From NCBI GenBank assembly GCA_021793595.1, contig JAJYSL010000024.1, positions 1 to 35,163 on the forward strand: 35,163 nt of DNA. Reading direction: 5' to 3'. Each line of letters begins with the position of its first letter. Position 1 is the first letter of the stretch. Shown here piece after piece: positions 16,336 to 25,696 of the stretch. Under the pieces are notes generated by a model. That model worked only from the letters and a program-made list of their open reading frames with translations, made no database searches and was not told where the DNA came from. This DNA comes from Acidobacteriota bacterium (GTDB lineage Bacteria > Acidobacteriota > Terriglobia > Terriglobales > Acidobacteriaceae). The translations under genes and the position numbers were made by a program.

Positions 16336-17517
16336 TCAAAATTTGCGGATCTGATCGCAGTACCCATGATAGTTTCTCACCATTTCGCGTAGCGAGTCGC
16401 CGCCGAACTTTTCGATAGCCAATTTCGCCAGCGTTAGCGCCACCATTGCCTCTGCCGCAACGCCGGCTGCCGGAACTACGCAGACATCCGAACGCTCGTA
16501 GGCCGCCTTGGTTTCTTCGCGTGTCTCGAAACTCACCGAACCCAATGGCCGACGCAGCGTGGAAATGGGTTTCAAATAGCCGCGAACAATCACATCCTCG
16601 CCATTCGAGATGCCGCCTTCAATCCCACCCGCATTATTCTGATCGCGCATGAAACGCGTGTGCCTGTCCGCTTCCTTCTCAGGCGCGTAATGGATCGCAT
16701 CGTGCACCACGGAACCAAACGCCGTCGCTGCCGTCACCCCGCGTCCAATCTCGACCGCCTTGACTGCCTGCAGCGACATCACCGCCGCGGCCAGCATTCC
16801 GTCCAGCCGTTCGTCCCAGTTGGCGTAGGTTCCCAGTCCCGGAGGCACACCATGGGCCACCACTTCAAACACGCCGCCCACAGAGTCGCCTGTACGCAGC
16901 GCGTGATCGACAACCGCTTTCATGCGCTGCTCGGAGGCTTCGTCCACGCAGCCAAGCAAGACCTCTTCGCTCGACTGCAATGCCAGAATCTCCGGCCAGC
17001 TCGCATCTCGATCGAGTTCCACTTCACCCACTCGGATCACATGGCTCGCAATGGCGATTCCCAAAGCTTCCAGCAATTGCTTGGCAATTGCCCCAGCCGC
17101 AACCCGCGCCGTGGACTCACGCGCCGACGCCCGCTCCAGCACATACCGCGCATCGGGAAAATCATATTTCAGAGCGCCTGCAAGATCGGCATGCCCCGGT
17201 CGCGGAGAGGCGACAGCCTTATGTTTTGCAGGATCTCCCGCAGTCACTGGCAGGATCTCAGTCCAGTTTTTCCAGTCACTGTTCTCAATGCGAATCGAAA
17301 TTGGCGATCCGATCGTTTTCGCATGGCGCACGCCAGAAAGGATCTGCCCTTTATCGCGCTCAATCTTCATACGGCCGCCGCGGCCATACCCCTGCTGCCG
17401 CCGCCACAATTCGTGGTTCATTTTGGCTTCATCGATGGGCACACCTGCGGGCATGCCAGAAACCATGGCAATTAAACATTCCCCGTGAGACTCTCCTGAG
17501 GTGGCAAAACGAAACAT
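16336..17517 (-). CDS. aroC: Chorismate synthase AroC
   Basis: This 393-residue enzyme makes chorismate from EPSP, requiring reduced FMN. Recognisable motifs are ATSGESHG near the N-terminus, GRGGRMKIERD (residues 46-56), ERASARESTARVAAGAIAK and the C-terminal MRDQNNAGGIEGGISNGED. The ATG at 17517 follows AAAAGG with seven-base spacing. It precedes def on the same strand. The pathway enzyme AroB is encoded about 7.6 kb to the left in the opposite direction. Confidence 0.97.
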   Translation of the reverse strand: MFRFATSGESHGECLIAMVSGMPAGVPIDEAKMNHELWRRQQGYGRGGRMKIERDKGQILSGVRHAKTIGSPISIRIENSDWKNWTEILPVTAGDPAKHKAVASPRPGHADLAGALKYDFPDARYVLERASARESTARVAAGAIAKQLLEALGIAIASHVIRVGEVELDRDASWPEILALQSSEEVLLGCVDEASEQRMKAVVDHALRTGDSVGGVFEVVAHGVPPGLGTYANWDERLDGMLAAAVMSLQAVKAVEIGRGVTAATAFGSVVHDAIHYAPEKEADRHTRFMRDQNNAGGIEGGISNGEDVIVRGYLKPISTLRRPLGSVSFETREETKAAYERSDVCVVPAAGVAAEAMVALTLAKLAIEKFGGDSLREMVRNYHGYCDQIRKF

Positions 17518-17577
17518 GCAGTAACCTTTTAATTTTAAGTTTTATACGATTGAAAAGTTGGGGCTGCCAGGCACAAT

Positions 17578-17958
17578 CTACTGCATCTTCGTCATCCATT
17601 GGTATTGCTCGTCAGTCAAGGGAACCACAGACAACCGTCCCTGTCGCACCAGCGGTGAATCGCGAAACAGCGGCTCCTCTTTCATGGCATCCAGCGTTTT
17701 CGGCGATACCATCTTGCCAAATCGAATGCGAACCAGTGGCACCTTTGGATCTTTGGCGTTGACGCTCATAACCGTAGCCGTCCCGACCGCCGCGCGCTCG
17801 TCTCCTGTGTGATAAATAACCAGTCGATCCCTGGGATGCATCTCTCGCAGATTTTTTACCGCCGCCGGGTTGGTCACTCCATCCCACACCGTCTCGCCAT
17901 CTCGCTTCAAGTCGCTGATCGAGTAAGTGCCCGGCTCAGTCTTCAACAGGTAGTTCAT
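17578..17958 (-). CDS. EVE-domain protein
   Basis: This protein of 126 residues is essentially one EVE domain: MNYLLKTEPGTYSISDL at the start, then VWDGVTNPAAVKNLREM, DRLVIYHTGDERAAVGTATV and a C-terminal PLTDEQYQWMTK. EVE is a PUA-like fold related to YTH that is thought to read modified bases in nucleic acids. This copy is slightly shorter than usual. Its ATG overlaps by one base the TGA of the upstream nuclease gene (TGATG), with a GTG three bases earlier as an alternative start, so the two proteins are very likely translationally coupled. Confidence 0.92.
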   Translation of the reverse strand: MNYLLKTEPGTYSISDLKRDGETVWDGVTNPAAVKNLREMHPRDRLVIYHTGDERAAVGTATVMSVNAKDPKVPLVRIRFGKMVSPKTLDAMKEEPLFRDSPLVRQGRLSVVPLTDEQYQWMTKMQ

Positions 17959-18956
17959 CACGGCAAATTCTTCGTCTCCGCCTGCGCCAGAAATGCGCGC
18001 GTGTTCACCAGCGGACGTTCAAGCGCGCGCACCCGATCGATGTACACCGGGGCAGCAGCCCCTTCCAGCGGAGGCTGGCAAGCCTCCTGAATCGCCTGCA
18101 TCTTGGCCTCGGCATCATCAAGATAATTCAGCAGGACCGCTTCTGGAATCATCGGCAGCTTCGGTGAACCAAATTCCAGAGATCCATGATGGCTCAGAAT
18201 GAGATGTTCGACCAGCGTATGCACCTGCTTGGGAAATTCCGGCAGGCTTTTCACCTTTTCATCCAGCAGCCGGGTTGCAATCGAGATGTGCCCGATTAGC
18301 TGACCCTCCAGCGTGTACTCAAAACCGCGCTCCCAGCTCAACTCATAAATTTTTCCAATGTCATGCAGCACGGCTCCGGTCAGCAACAAATCGCGATGAA
18401 TCAAAGGGAAATGCGTGGCTGCCAGTTCACAGAAGCGGATCAGATCGACGACATGCTCCAGCAGTCCGCCAATCCAGGCGTGATGCATAAACTTCGCTGC
18501 AGGCGCTTGCTTGTAGCGCCGCGCAATCTCCGGGTCATTCAGAAATGCGAAGACCAGCCGCTTTAAATCCGGATCCGCAAAGCTGGCGACCTTGTCGCGC
18601 AGCTCTGTCCACAGCGCTTCAATATCCCGCATGCTGCTGCGTTGAAAATCCCCCAGATCGACTTTTGACGGATCGACCCGATTGATCGCCAGAACCTTTA
18701 ACTGCAGTTTTCCATTGAACTCATCAACGCGGGCTTGGACATCGACAAAGTCATTCTGCTCGAATTTCGCGGCCTCAGCCTCTGCGTTGTCCCACAAACG
18801 GCCGTCGATGCGGCCGGTCCGATCGCATAAGGTCAGCGAAAGATATTTCGCACTGCCGTCGTTTCGGTCGCGCAGCTGTTTTTGCGCCACCAGGAAGTGA
18901 GAGCAAATGTCGCGACCTCGTTGCTTGGCGGCGTCGGCTAGGAAGAAATCTTTCAT
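17958..18956 (-). CDS. YhaM-like 3'-5' exoribonuclease (OB fold + HD domain)
   Basis: This 332-residue protein has an OB-fold nucleic-acid binding domain (about 15-95, ending LQLKVLAINRVD) and an HD metal-dependent hydrolase domain (about 155-290). The HD doublet is H198-D199 in GAVLHDIGK, with further metal residues in HHAWIGGLLEH and LILSHHGSLEFG. This layout is that of YhaM/CBF1, a 3'-5' exonuclease acting on RNA and single-stranded DNA. The ATG at 18956 is preceded by GAGGAG, so the nine-codon extension upstream is not used. It heads the minus-strand series yhaM-EVE-aroC. Confidence 0.93.
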   Translation of the reverse strand: MKDFFLADAAKQRGRDICSHFLVAQKQLRDRNDGSAKYLSLTLCDRTGRIDGRLWDNAEAEAAKFEQNDFVDVQARVDEFNGKLQLKVLAINRVDPSKVDLGDFQRSSMRDIEALWTELRDKVASFADPDLKRLVFAFLNDPEIARRYKQAPAAKFMHHAWIGGLLEHVVDLIRFCELAATHFPLIHRDLLLTGAVLHDIGKIYELSWERGFEYTLEGQLIGHISIATRLLDEKVKSLPEFPKQVHTLVEHLILSHHGSLEFGSPKLPMIPEAVLLNYLDDAEAKMQAIQEACQPPLEGAAAPVYIDRVRALERPLVNTRAFLAQAETKNLP

Positions 18957-18965
18957 GCTCTCCTC
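18957..18965 (-). promoter_or_regulatory. Ribosome binding site deciding the YhaM start
   Basis: Read on the minus strand, GAGGAGAGC directly precedes the ATG at 18956. It selects this codon over an in-frame start nine codons upstream. Confidence 0.75.
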
Positions 18966-19152
18966 TTCCGGAATCCGGCGCAAGCGGATTTCCTATCTGG
19001 GATCACCAGAAACGGCCCAACTTCGGGTCGTTGTTCGCTTTGACGAAACGCCCAGCCAAAATCGGATGGGCGCCATCGATTCTCCGCTCACGTATTTCGC
19101 GAGACCCACTGAAACCATGCACGGAGCCTCGCCTCATTTCCTGCCATCCACG

Positions 19153-21006
19153 CTACGGTTGATCGGTAGAGGATGAAGTCGCCGGCTGCGTGGAGGGAGT
19201 CTGCTTTTGGGACTTCTTCGATTCCGCCTTTTTCTCGTCGCTGAGCCGGGTTTTATGGCCGTTGTTGACTGGTGCTGCTTTCTTCTTTTTCTGCTTGGCC
19301 GCCGTGGCCCCGTTCAAGCCCAGCGGGGCCGACTCCATTTGGCGGGTAGCCGCTTCTGTGGTTGTCAACGGTACCGGCTTGGCATTGTCATGCTTCACCT
19401 TTTTGGCCTTCTTTGCAGCGTGCTTGTGGTGCTTCTCGGACTTGGTGCGAGCTTGATCGCTGAACCGTGTCTTGCCTACCTTCGGCTGCGTAATCAGCGG
19501 AGCATGCTCAAGATCCGGGCCCAGCGGCTGAACATCGGTGGGCGGTGCGGCATCGGCCGTGCTCGTCGGGGTTTCCGGGGATGGTGGCGCAGGCGCATTT
19601 GCGGAAGTCGCTACCTGCAATGAAGACACGGGAGCCGCAGGTGCGTGACCAAAGCGGAATTTCTCGCGCTTAGGCTTATGCTGCTTCCTGGGGTGAGCCG
19701 TCTTTCCTGAGGAGGAAGAGTTGGCGGCCACGGTCGGCGCGGTTTCCGACGTCTTTGCGGAGGCCATCTCCACCGGCGCGGTTGCGGACGGGTGCCCATA
19801 TCGGCCCGTCTGAATGTCGTAGCGGGCCTTCTGCTTTTTCTTCTTCTTGGGCTGCGGCGGGGTATACGCAGCGAATGTCGGCTTCGTCTCGTTCGGGCTC
19901 GCGCCGGAGTCGGTATATCCCGGTCGGATATCGATGTAAGCCTCATTGCGCAGACGTGTCAGATAGGCCCGCACTGCAGGACCGATCTGTTGCATGTAAA
20001 TCGCCTGCTCAATCTGAGGCTCTACTTTTTGCATCGGCTGCGTTCCGCCAGGAATGTGCTCCGTGACCTGCAAAATAATGTAGCCCTGGCGAGTCCGAAT
20101 CGGCGCCGTATGGCCGCCGACCGGCAGATCGAATGTCTGGTCTTCCAGCACCTTGGCGAGCGCGCCTCGACGAAAATCGCCCAAGTCGCCGCCCTGCGCT
20201 GCTGTCGGTCCCTTGGAATATTTCTTTGCCAGATCGGGGAAGCTTGCGCCTGCCTTCAGCTTGGCTTCCAGCTCCGTGGCTTCTGCATCAGCCTTCGCCA
20301 GCTCCTCGTTGCTGGGGTTCTCACTGGTCGGAATCAGAATCTCATTCAGGTGTACGGATTCCTCATGCGTGAAATCGGCCTTGTGATCGTTGTAGTAGGC
20401 CCGTATCTCGGCCTCGGAGATCTGCATCTTGCTGCCCACTTCATCACGCACAACCTGCTGCGTAATGAGGCTGTTGCGGATGTTAGCCTTGAAATCCTCG
20501 TAGGAAATCCCCTGCTGTTCGACCGCCTTCTGCAGGTCGTCAAGCGAATCAAGATGGTTTTCTTTGCGAATTTCGTCCAGCCGCTTGATCAGCTCTGTGT
20601 CGCCGGTAATGCCAAGCTGTTTGCCCTTTGAAATCAAAAGCTGCTGATCGATCAGGTCTCGCAGCATGTTCGCCTGACCCTGATTCAATTGCTCCAGGGT
20701 CCAGTTATTCTGGCGTGCTTCCTGGTCCAGCTGCGTCTGCGCCCGGGCCACGTCGGAATTGGTGATCACCTGGTCATTCACGCGCGCGATAATCTGCTCA
20801 ACCGGCATGCCATACAGGCTCGCCAGGGTATTGGAATCTGCATTGAGATTAGTGCTGGCGCCGATTGTTGATGCACCCTGCACCGCGACGGGAGCATCAG
20901 GGGCTGTTTGTGCCATGCCGCAGAAGCACAGACTGGTGGCAACAGCCATAGGAAGAACAATGCGCACAACTGCTCGTAACATCATGTGTTGGTTGGTACC
21001 ATCCAT
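19153..21006 (-). CDS. SurA-like parvulin peptidyl-prolyl isomerase with Lys-rich tail
   Basis: This 617-residue exported protein has a signal peptide (about 1-32; starts at residues 8 or 9 are also possible). A SurA N-terminal chaperone domain (about 65-200) follows, then one parvulin rotamase domain (about 215-318) containing AQGGDLGDFRRG and IRTRQGYIILQV. It should help fold outer-membrane or secreted proteins. From residue 360 to the end the chain is low-complexity, rich in Lys, Ala, Pro and Thr, with KKKKKQK at 387-393 and two copies of KTR(F/L)SD at 512 and 585. SurA itself is about 430 residues without such a tail. It is divergent from the S41 protease gene. Confidence 0.9.
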   Translation of the reverse strand: MDGTNQHMMLRAVVRIVLPMAVATSLCFCGMAQTAPDAPVAVQGASTIGASTNLNADSNTLASLYGMPVEQIIARVNDQVITNSDVARAQTQLDQEARQNNWTLEQLNQGQANMLRDLIDQQLLISKGKQLGITGDTELIKRLDEIRKENHLDSLDDLQKAVEQQGISYEDFKANIRNSLITQQVVRDEVGSKMQISEAEIRAYYNDHKADFTHEESVHLNEILIPTSENPSNEELAKADAEATELEAKLKAGASFPDLAKKYSKGPTAAQGGDLGDFRRGALAKVLEDQTFDLPVGGHTAPIRTRQGYIILQVTEHIPGGTQPMQKVEPQIEQAIYMQQIGPAVRAYLTRLRNEAYIDIRPGYTDSGASPNETKPTFAAYTPPQPKKKKKQKARYDIQTGRYGHPSATAPVEMASAKTSETAPTVAANSSSSGKTAHPRKQHKPKREKFRFGHAPAAPVSSLQVATSANAPAPPSPETPTSTADAAPPTDVQPLGPDLEHAPLITQPKVGKTRFSDQARTKSEKHHKHAAKKAKKVKHDNAKPVPLTTTEAATRQMESAPLGLNGATAAKQKKKKAAPVNNGHKTRLSDEKKAESKKSQKQTPSTQPATSSSTDQP

Positions 21007-21297
21007 GCCTGCCGGTCGCCATGACTAGCTTGAATCCGATGGCTTCCCATTGAAGATCGATGCCGGTGCGGATACAGCAACTCGATGCAGGTCGATTCCG
21101 TTGCTTTCATTCTAACCGCATCCGAGGCCGCTTTCCCAACCGATCGAATTTCCCTATTTCCAACCGATCTACGCCGTACCTCGCAGCATCGATCGATAGG
21201 TGCTGGAATGTTACACTGAGTAGTAGTTTATGCAGTTTTCCTTACCACCCAACCGCGTCGTGTTTTCCGTCCACGGTGCAAAAGGAATTCACGGTAC

Positions 21298-22941
21298 ATG
21301 ACCTCCCGCACTCGCCGTTCTCTATTGTTTGTTGTAGTTTTTCTGGTCGTCTGCGGGGTTGCAGGCGCTTTCCTCGATCGAAATGTTGGCGCCCAGACGT
21401 CGAACGACCAATCCACGCTGCGGGACAGTCTGAAGCAATTCACCAACGTCTATAGCATCGTCGAGCAAAACTATGCCGAACCTATGACCAAGGACCGAGT
21501 CAACACCGCCATCTATGACGGCGCGATTCCCGACATGTTGCACGTGCTCGATCCGCATTCCAACTTCTACGACCCCAAAGCCTTTGCCCAAATGCGTGAG
21601 GAAGAGAGCGGAAAATATTACGGCATCGGCATGGAAATCATGCAGCAGAACGACAAGATTGTCGTCGTCAATCCCTTCGAAGGTACCCCGTCGTACAAGG
21701 CCGGAATTCGTCCCGGCGATGTGATCCTGGCCGTCAATGGCAAACCGATCAATGGTGTTGGACCGGACGGCAAAGCGGCCAAAAAGGCGACCACGCTGGA
21801 TGTCGCCAATATGCTGAAGGGTCCAAAAGGTACACCCGTTGACGTCACCATAGCGCGTGAAGGCAAGCCGCAACCCATCGTCTTTCATCTGATTCGGGCA
21901 GAAATCCCCCGCGCCAGCGTTGACCTGGCTTATGACATTCAACCTGGCATCGGCTATCTGCATATCAAAGACTTTGCCGAAGAAGAAACCGGCCAGGAAG
22001 TGGTGAACTCCCTGCAAAATATGGGGCCCATCCATGGGCTGGTTATTGACCTGCGTGGCAATCCCGGCGGCCTGCTCAGCGAAGCCGTGGCAGTTTCAGG
22101 AGATTTTCTTGAGAAGGGACAGGTCATCGTCTCGCAGCGTGGCCGGGCCTTCCCGCCCATCACCTATCGCGCCACCCGCGGCGAACAAAACAGAACTTAC
22201 CCGATTGTCGTGCTAGTGAATCGCGGCACCGCCTCCGCCGCAGAAATTGTCAGCGGCGCGTTGCAGGATCATGACCGCGCGCTGATCGCCGGTGAGACCA
22301 CATTCGGCAAGGGTCTGGTGCAAACTGTTTATCCACTGTCGGACAACACTGCGCTCGCACTGACCACGTATCACTACTACACGCCCAGCGGGCGCCTGAT
22401 TCAGCGCAACTACACTGGCGTCTCTATGTATGACTACTTCTACAACCCGGCTGATCGGCCGCAGAGCGACGCCAATCGCGAGGTCAAGCTGACCGATTCC
22501 GGGCGCGCTGTGTATGGCGGCGGCGGGATCACGCCCGATGTCAAAATCGACACTCCAAAATCCAACAATTTTCAGGATGTTTTGATGGAGCAGTTCGTAT
22601 TTTTCAACTTCGCCAATCACTATCTTGTCAACCACAGTGTCGGCAAGGACTTCACGGTCGACGACAATGTGATCCACGATTTCGAGGCATATCTATCCAG
22701 CAAACATATCCCGTGGACGGCACAGGACATCAGCGGTGTCCGGGACTGGATCAACATGAGCATCAAGAGCGAACTGTTCACCTCCGTCTTTGGCCAGCAG
22801 GAAGGGCTGAAAGTCCGCGCCGCCTGGGATCCGATGATCAATAAGGCCATCACATTGATTCCACAGGCTGAAACGCTTAAGACTACGGCGCAGAAGACCA
22901 TTGCAATGCGGGCCAGTGCAGCTTCCAATGCAGTCCACTAG
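21298..22941 (+). CDS. C-terminal processing peptidase (S41 family, CtpA-like)
   Basis: This 547-residue periplasmic serine protease is anchored or exported by an N-terminal hydrophobic segment (residues 8-26). A PDZ domain occupies about 105-190 (VVNPFEGTPSYKAGIRPGD is typical). The S41 core has catalytic S313 in GTASAAEIVSG and K338 in TTFGKGLVQ, a Ser-Lys dyad. Such proteases trim C-termini of envelope proteins or degrade mislocalised ones. The tail after about residue 420 is a C-terminal domain of unknown detail. An AAAGGA lies about 10 bases upstream of the ATG. The gene faces away from the PPIase gene; 291 bases between them hold the promoters. Confidence 0.95.
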   Translation: MTSRTRRSLLFVVVFLVVCGVAGAFLDRNVGAQTSNDQSTLRDSLKQFTNVYSIVEQNYAEPMTKDRVNTAIYDGAIPDMLHVLDPHSNFYDPKAFAQMREEESGKYYGIGMEIMQQNDKIVVVNPFEGTPSYKAGIRPGDVILAVNGKPINGVGPDGKAAKKATTLDVANMLKGPKGTPVDVTIAREGKPQPIVFHLIRAEIPRASVDLAYDIQPGIGYLHIKDFAEEETGQEVVNSLQNMGPIHGLVIDLRGNPGGLLSEAVAVSGDFLEKGQVIVSQRGRAFPPITYRATRGEQNRTYPIVVLVNRGTASAAEIVSGALQDHDRALIAGETTFGKGLVQTVYPLSDNTALALTTYHYYTPSGRLIQRNYTGVSMYDYFYNPADRPQSDANREVKLTDSGRAVYGGGGITPDVKIDTPKSNNFQDVLMEQFVFFNFANHYLVNHSVGKDFTVDDNVIHDFEAYLSSKHIPWTAQDISGVRDWINMSIKSELFTSVFGQQEGLKVRAAWDPMINKAITLIPQAETLKTTAQKTIAMRASAASNAVH

Positions 22942-23203
22942 GCCTGGATTCGCGACCCAGTTCGTGTCGAGTTTATGCCACACACTCAATTTGTGCTTGT
23001 TGTCCGCTGACACGCATCCAACTAGGAAAGTATGTTTTTTAGGTGCGAATGGACACCTGTTGGCAGTTTCCGATAATCTTGCAAACAAATTGCCGATTCA
23101 CCCGGAACTTTGGGGAGCGAAGCGTAAACATATTGCGTCCCAACCCGCGGGCGCGCCTACCGCTACCCAATCGGTCTATGTGCCGTCTATCCATTAATTC
23201 CTT

Positions 23204-23210
23204 GAGGAGG
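23204..23210 (+). promoter_or_regulatory. Ribosome binding site for a TTG start
   Basis: GAGGAGG lies five bases before TTG at 23216. It supports that rare start codon, as no ATG in frame is close by. Confidence 0.7.
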
Positions 23211-23215
23211 CATCT

Positions 23216-24832
23216 TTGCCACTCTTAGTCGTCGAGGCCGAGGCACCCGCTTCGTCGCTTGCCTCTTACTCGCATCCAGATTCCGCTTCGCAGCGTAGCT
23301 CGTGGAGTTTTCTGCAGCGCCCTGCCGTCTTTATTTCGGGCCTCACACTCCTCGCTCTCCTCGTCCAGGGCTACCATCCCTTTGTCGACGATGCAGCCAT
23401 CTATGTCGCGGGAATTGAAAAGGTGATTCATCCCTCGTTGTTCCCTTTGCATGCGGAATACGTTCTACCCCATTTGAAACACTCGCTTTTTTCGCTCGCC
23501 CTTGGCTCGCTGGTCCGCGGACTTCACATTCCACTTCGTTATGTGCTGTTTTTTAGCTACGTGGCATCGCTCTGGATGATGGTCTTTTCATGCTGGCGTC
23601 TGAGCTGTCTGCTCTTCTCTTCGGCTCGCGGTCGAGCAGGAGCGATGTTGCTGATCACCGCTACCTTGACGCTGCCTGTGGCGGGCACGGCGATTTTCAT
23701 CCTCGATCCATATCTGACTGCCCGGTCGTTTTCCACACCGCTGACGCTGTTCGCCATCGCATATGCCGTGGAGCGGCGATTGCTGGCGGCTGCGGTTTGC
23801 CTCCTCGGCGCTTTTATCCTTCATCCGCTGATGGCCGCCTATGCCATTGGCTATGTCATCGCGCTGGCGATCGTGCGCGCTCAGCGCTGGAAAACGCTGG
23901 CCGCAGCCACCGTGGGAGTGATGCTCATCGGACTCGTCGCTTCTCATGCCGGAGCGCTTCTCGGTGCGTCGCCGGCTTACCAAGTTGCCACCATCAGCCG
24001 GGATTACTTTTTTCTCGGCAAGTGGGAATGGTTTGAGATTTTCGGACTCTTCCCTCCGCTGGTGGCCGCCTTCATCTTTCTCTCGCGCAGCCACTTTCGC
24101 ATCCGCTCCAACTACGGCCTGATTGCCGCTGTCTCGCTTTACGTCGGTGCGTTGGCCATTCTGTTTGCGGTCTGCTATACGCGCACCGACAACTCCTTCC
24201 TGCTGGCGCGTCTGCAGGTGCTGCGCAGTTTTCAGGTCATCTATATCTTGTTTTTTCTGCTGCTGGGCAGCCTACTCGGTCAGTATGTACTTGGCCGCCG
24301 TTGGTGGGTGTGGGCAGGCGGCTTTGCCGCTGTCGCCACCCTGATGTTCGCGGTACAGCTTTCACTCTATCCGGCGCTGAAACATCTGGAGTGGCCTTGG
24401 GCCCGTAGCCACAATCCCTGGGCACAGGCGTTTCTCTGGATCCGCCATAACACGCCCCAGGATGCCTACTTTGCACTCGATCCCTATTACCAGCAGCTGC
24501 CGCAGGAAGATACGCTTGGCTTCCGCGCGATGACGGAACGAAGCGTTTTGCCGGATTGGAGCAAGGACGGAGGCATCGCCGCCATCGACCCTGCACTCGC
24601 CCAACAATGGTGGGATCAAGTCAATCAGACGAAGGAATTTTCTCACTGGAACGACCAGCAGCGCATCGAGACCCTGGCTCCCTACGGAGTCAACTGGATT
24701 GTCTTGCCGGCCAGCACGCCGACTCAATTAGCTTGCCCCTATCAAAACTCGGCGGTGCGCGTCTGCCATCTTCCGGCCGACATCGCATTCCTGTCCCAGC
24801 CATCCGCTTCCCCCGCACCAGCCCAGCCGTGA
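23216..24832 (+). CDS. Polytopic membrane protein, GT-C-like, function unknown
   Basis: This 538-residue integral membrane protein has about nine or ten hydrophobic spans between residues 36 and 385 and a soluble C-terminal domain (about 395-538). An acidic DDAAIYVAG lies just after the first span (residues 58-66), the position where GT-C glycosyltransferases carry their catalytic acid. A tail containing WIRHNTPQDAYFALDP then RAMTERSVLPDW resembles the C-terminal domain of membrane proteins of the DUF6798 kind. I recognise no substrate. It starts at TTG behind GAGGAGG, 274 bases after the S41 gene, and converges on the next gene with a 44-base gap. Confidence 0.8.
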   Translation: MPLLVVEAEAPASSLASYSHPDSASQRSSWSFLQRPAVFISGLTLLALLVQGYHPFVDDAAIYVAGIEKVIHPSLFPLHAEYVLPHLKHSLFSLALGSLVRGLHIPLRYVLFFSYVASLWMMVFSCWRLSCLLFSSARGRAGAMLLITATLTLPVAGTAIFILDPYLTARSFSTPLTLFAIAYAVERRLLAAAVCLLGAFILHPLMAAYAIGYVIALAIVRAQRWKTLAAATVGVMLIGLVASHAGALLGASPAYQVATISRDYFFLGKWEWFEIFGLFPPLVAAFIFLSRSHFRIRSNYGLIAAVSLYVGALAILFAVCYTRTDNSFLLARLQVLRSFQVIYILFFLLLGSLLGQYVLGRRWWVWAGGFAAVATLMFAVQLSLYPALKHLEWPWARSHNPWAQAFLWIRHNTPQDAYFALDPYYQQLPQEDTLGFRAMTERSVLPDWSKDGGIAAIDPALAQQWWDQVNQTKEFSHWNDQQRIETLAPYGVNWIVLPASTPTQLACPYQNSAVRVCHLPADIAFLSQPSASPAPAQP

Positions 24833-24876
24833 GCTGCACAGCGCGCTTCTTTAGTGACCTCGAAGCACATAGGCCA

Positions 24877-25347
24877 CTAAGACGAACGCGATGCCATATC
24901 CAGTCCAGAATATGAAAAACCTCGCGACCAAATGTGCTCCCAGATTCTGAGTTCGCGGGTGGAATCGACGCGCAAAAGCTGATATCGCGAGCAAGTCGAA
25001 ACGCCGGCTACCTCCAGAATAGGTTCGCCCAGGAAGCGATTCAAGAACCGAGCTGGAACAAAACGAATGCTGTCATGGCGGGCTTCTAACCTTGCCAGTG
25101 AGCGCCCAGATGGATAGGCCCGCCTCAAGAGAAATGCGATAGCACCAAGGATGATGACAGCCAAAACGGCCCACATGAGCGGATCGTTGGACAGCGTATT
25201 GACGAACCGGTGAAAACCCATTCGTAATGGGAAATAAATTGCCAGAAGGACATAGAACGCTACAAAGACCAGCGCAATAATCCGCCTGCCACGCCTAGGC
25301 GGGACCGTAAAAACGAAGGGACAAGCCTGCTCGGTGGAATTCGTCAT
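24877..25347 (-). CDS. Small membrane protein, function unknown
   Basis: This 156-residue protein has two hydrophobic spans (about residues 22-42 and 55-75), separated by a short basic loop and followed by about 80 soluble residues (SIRFVPARFLNRFLGEPI ... LRVDSTRELRIWEH). That is a plan reminiscent of YcxB- or bPH-like membrane proteins, but I cannot confirm a family. The start is set at ATG 25347, because AGGAG lies six bases upstream of it and would touch the alternative ATG at 25353. It is a single gene convergent with the membrane protein on its left and divergent from glutaredoxin on its right (40-base gap). Confidence 0.68.
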   Translation of the reverse strand: MTNSTEQACPFVFTVPPRRGRRIIALVFVAFYVLLAIYFPLRMGFHRFVNTLSNDPLMWAVLAVIILGAIAFLLRRAYPSGRSLARLEARHDSIRFVPARFLNRFLGEPILEVAGVSTCSRYQLLRVDSTRELRIWEHIWSRGFSYSGLDMASRSS

Positions 25348-25387
25348 CGCCATCTCCTAAATCCAGCCTCCCATTTATGATGGAAAT

Positions 25388-25696
25388 ATGACCGTGATCG
25401 TGTACTCGGCGTCGTGGTGCTCAGACTGCCGCGAAGCCAAACGCTTTCTCCAGCGCTACAACATTCCCCATACCGAAATCGATATCGAAACCACGCCCGG
25501 TGCGGCGCAGGAAGTGATCGCCCACACCGGCAAACGCGCCATCCCGCAATTTGTCATCGACGGCAAATGGGTGCAGCCGTATCAACCCGGATATGGATTC
25601 CTCCACGAGGAAATGGCCGTGCTGCTCGGCGTCGCGCAACCAGATAGCAGTACAGCCGCTACTCAGGCGGTCGCGCGCCAGGGATCACACTCGTGA
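25388..25696 (+). CDS. Glutaredoxin-family protein
   Basis: This small thioredoxin-fold oxidoreductase of 102 residues has an N-terminal active site WCSDC (C11, C14) and a cis-proline region AIPQFVIDG (P53). It resembles the NrdH/mycoredoxin-like short glutaredoxins; the reductant is unknown. About 20 residues of Ala/Gln/Ser-rich tail follow the fold. It overlaps purB by four bases (GTGA), suggesting coupled translation, although a functional tie to purine synthesis is not obvious. Confidence 0.92.
   Translation: MTVIVYSASWCSDCREAKRFLQRYNIPHTEIDIETTPGAAQEVIAHTGKRAIPQFVIDGKWVQPYQPGYGFLHEEMAVLLGVAQPDSSTAATQAVARQGSHS

Noticed and set aside
21322..22035. 237-codon minus-strand frame opposite the S41 protease
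   Set aside because: It is antisense to a conserved protease and has no ribosome site or domain.
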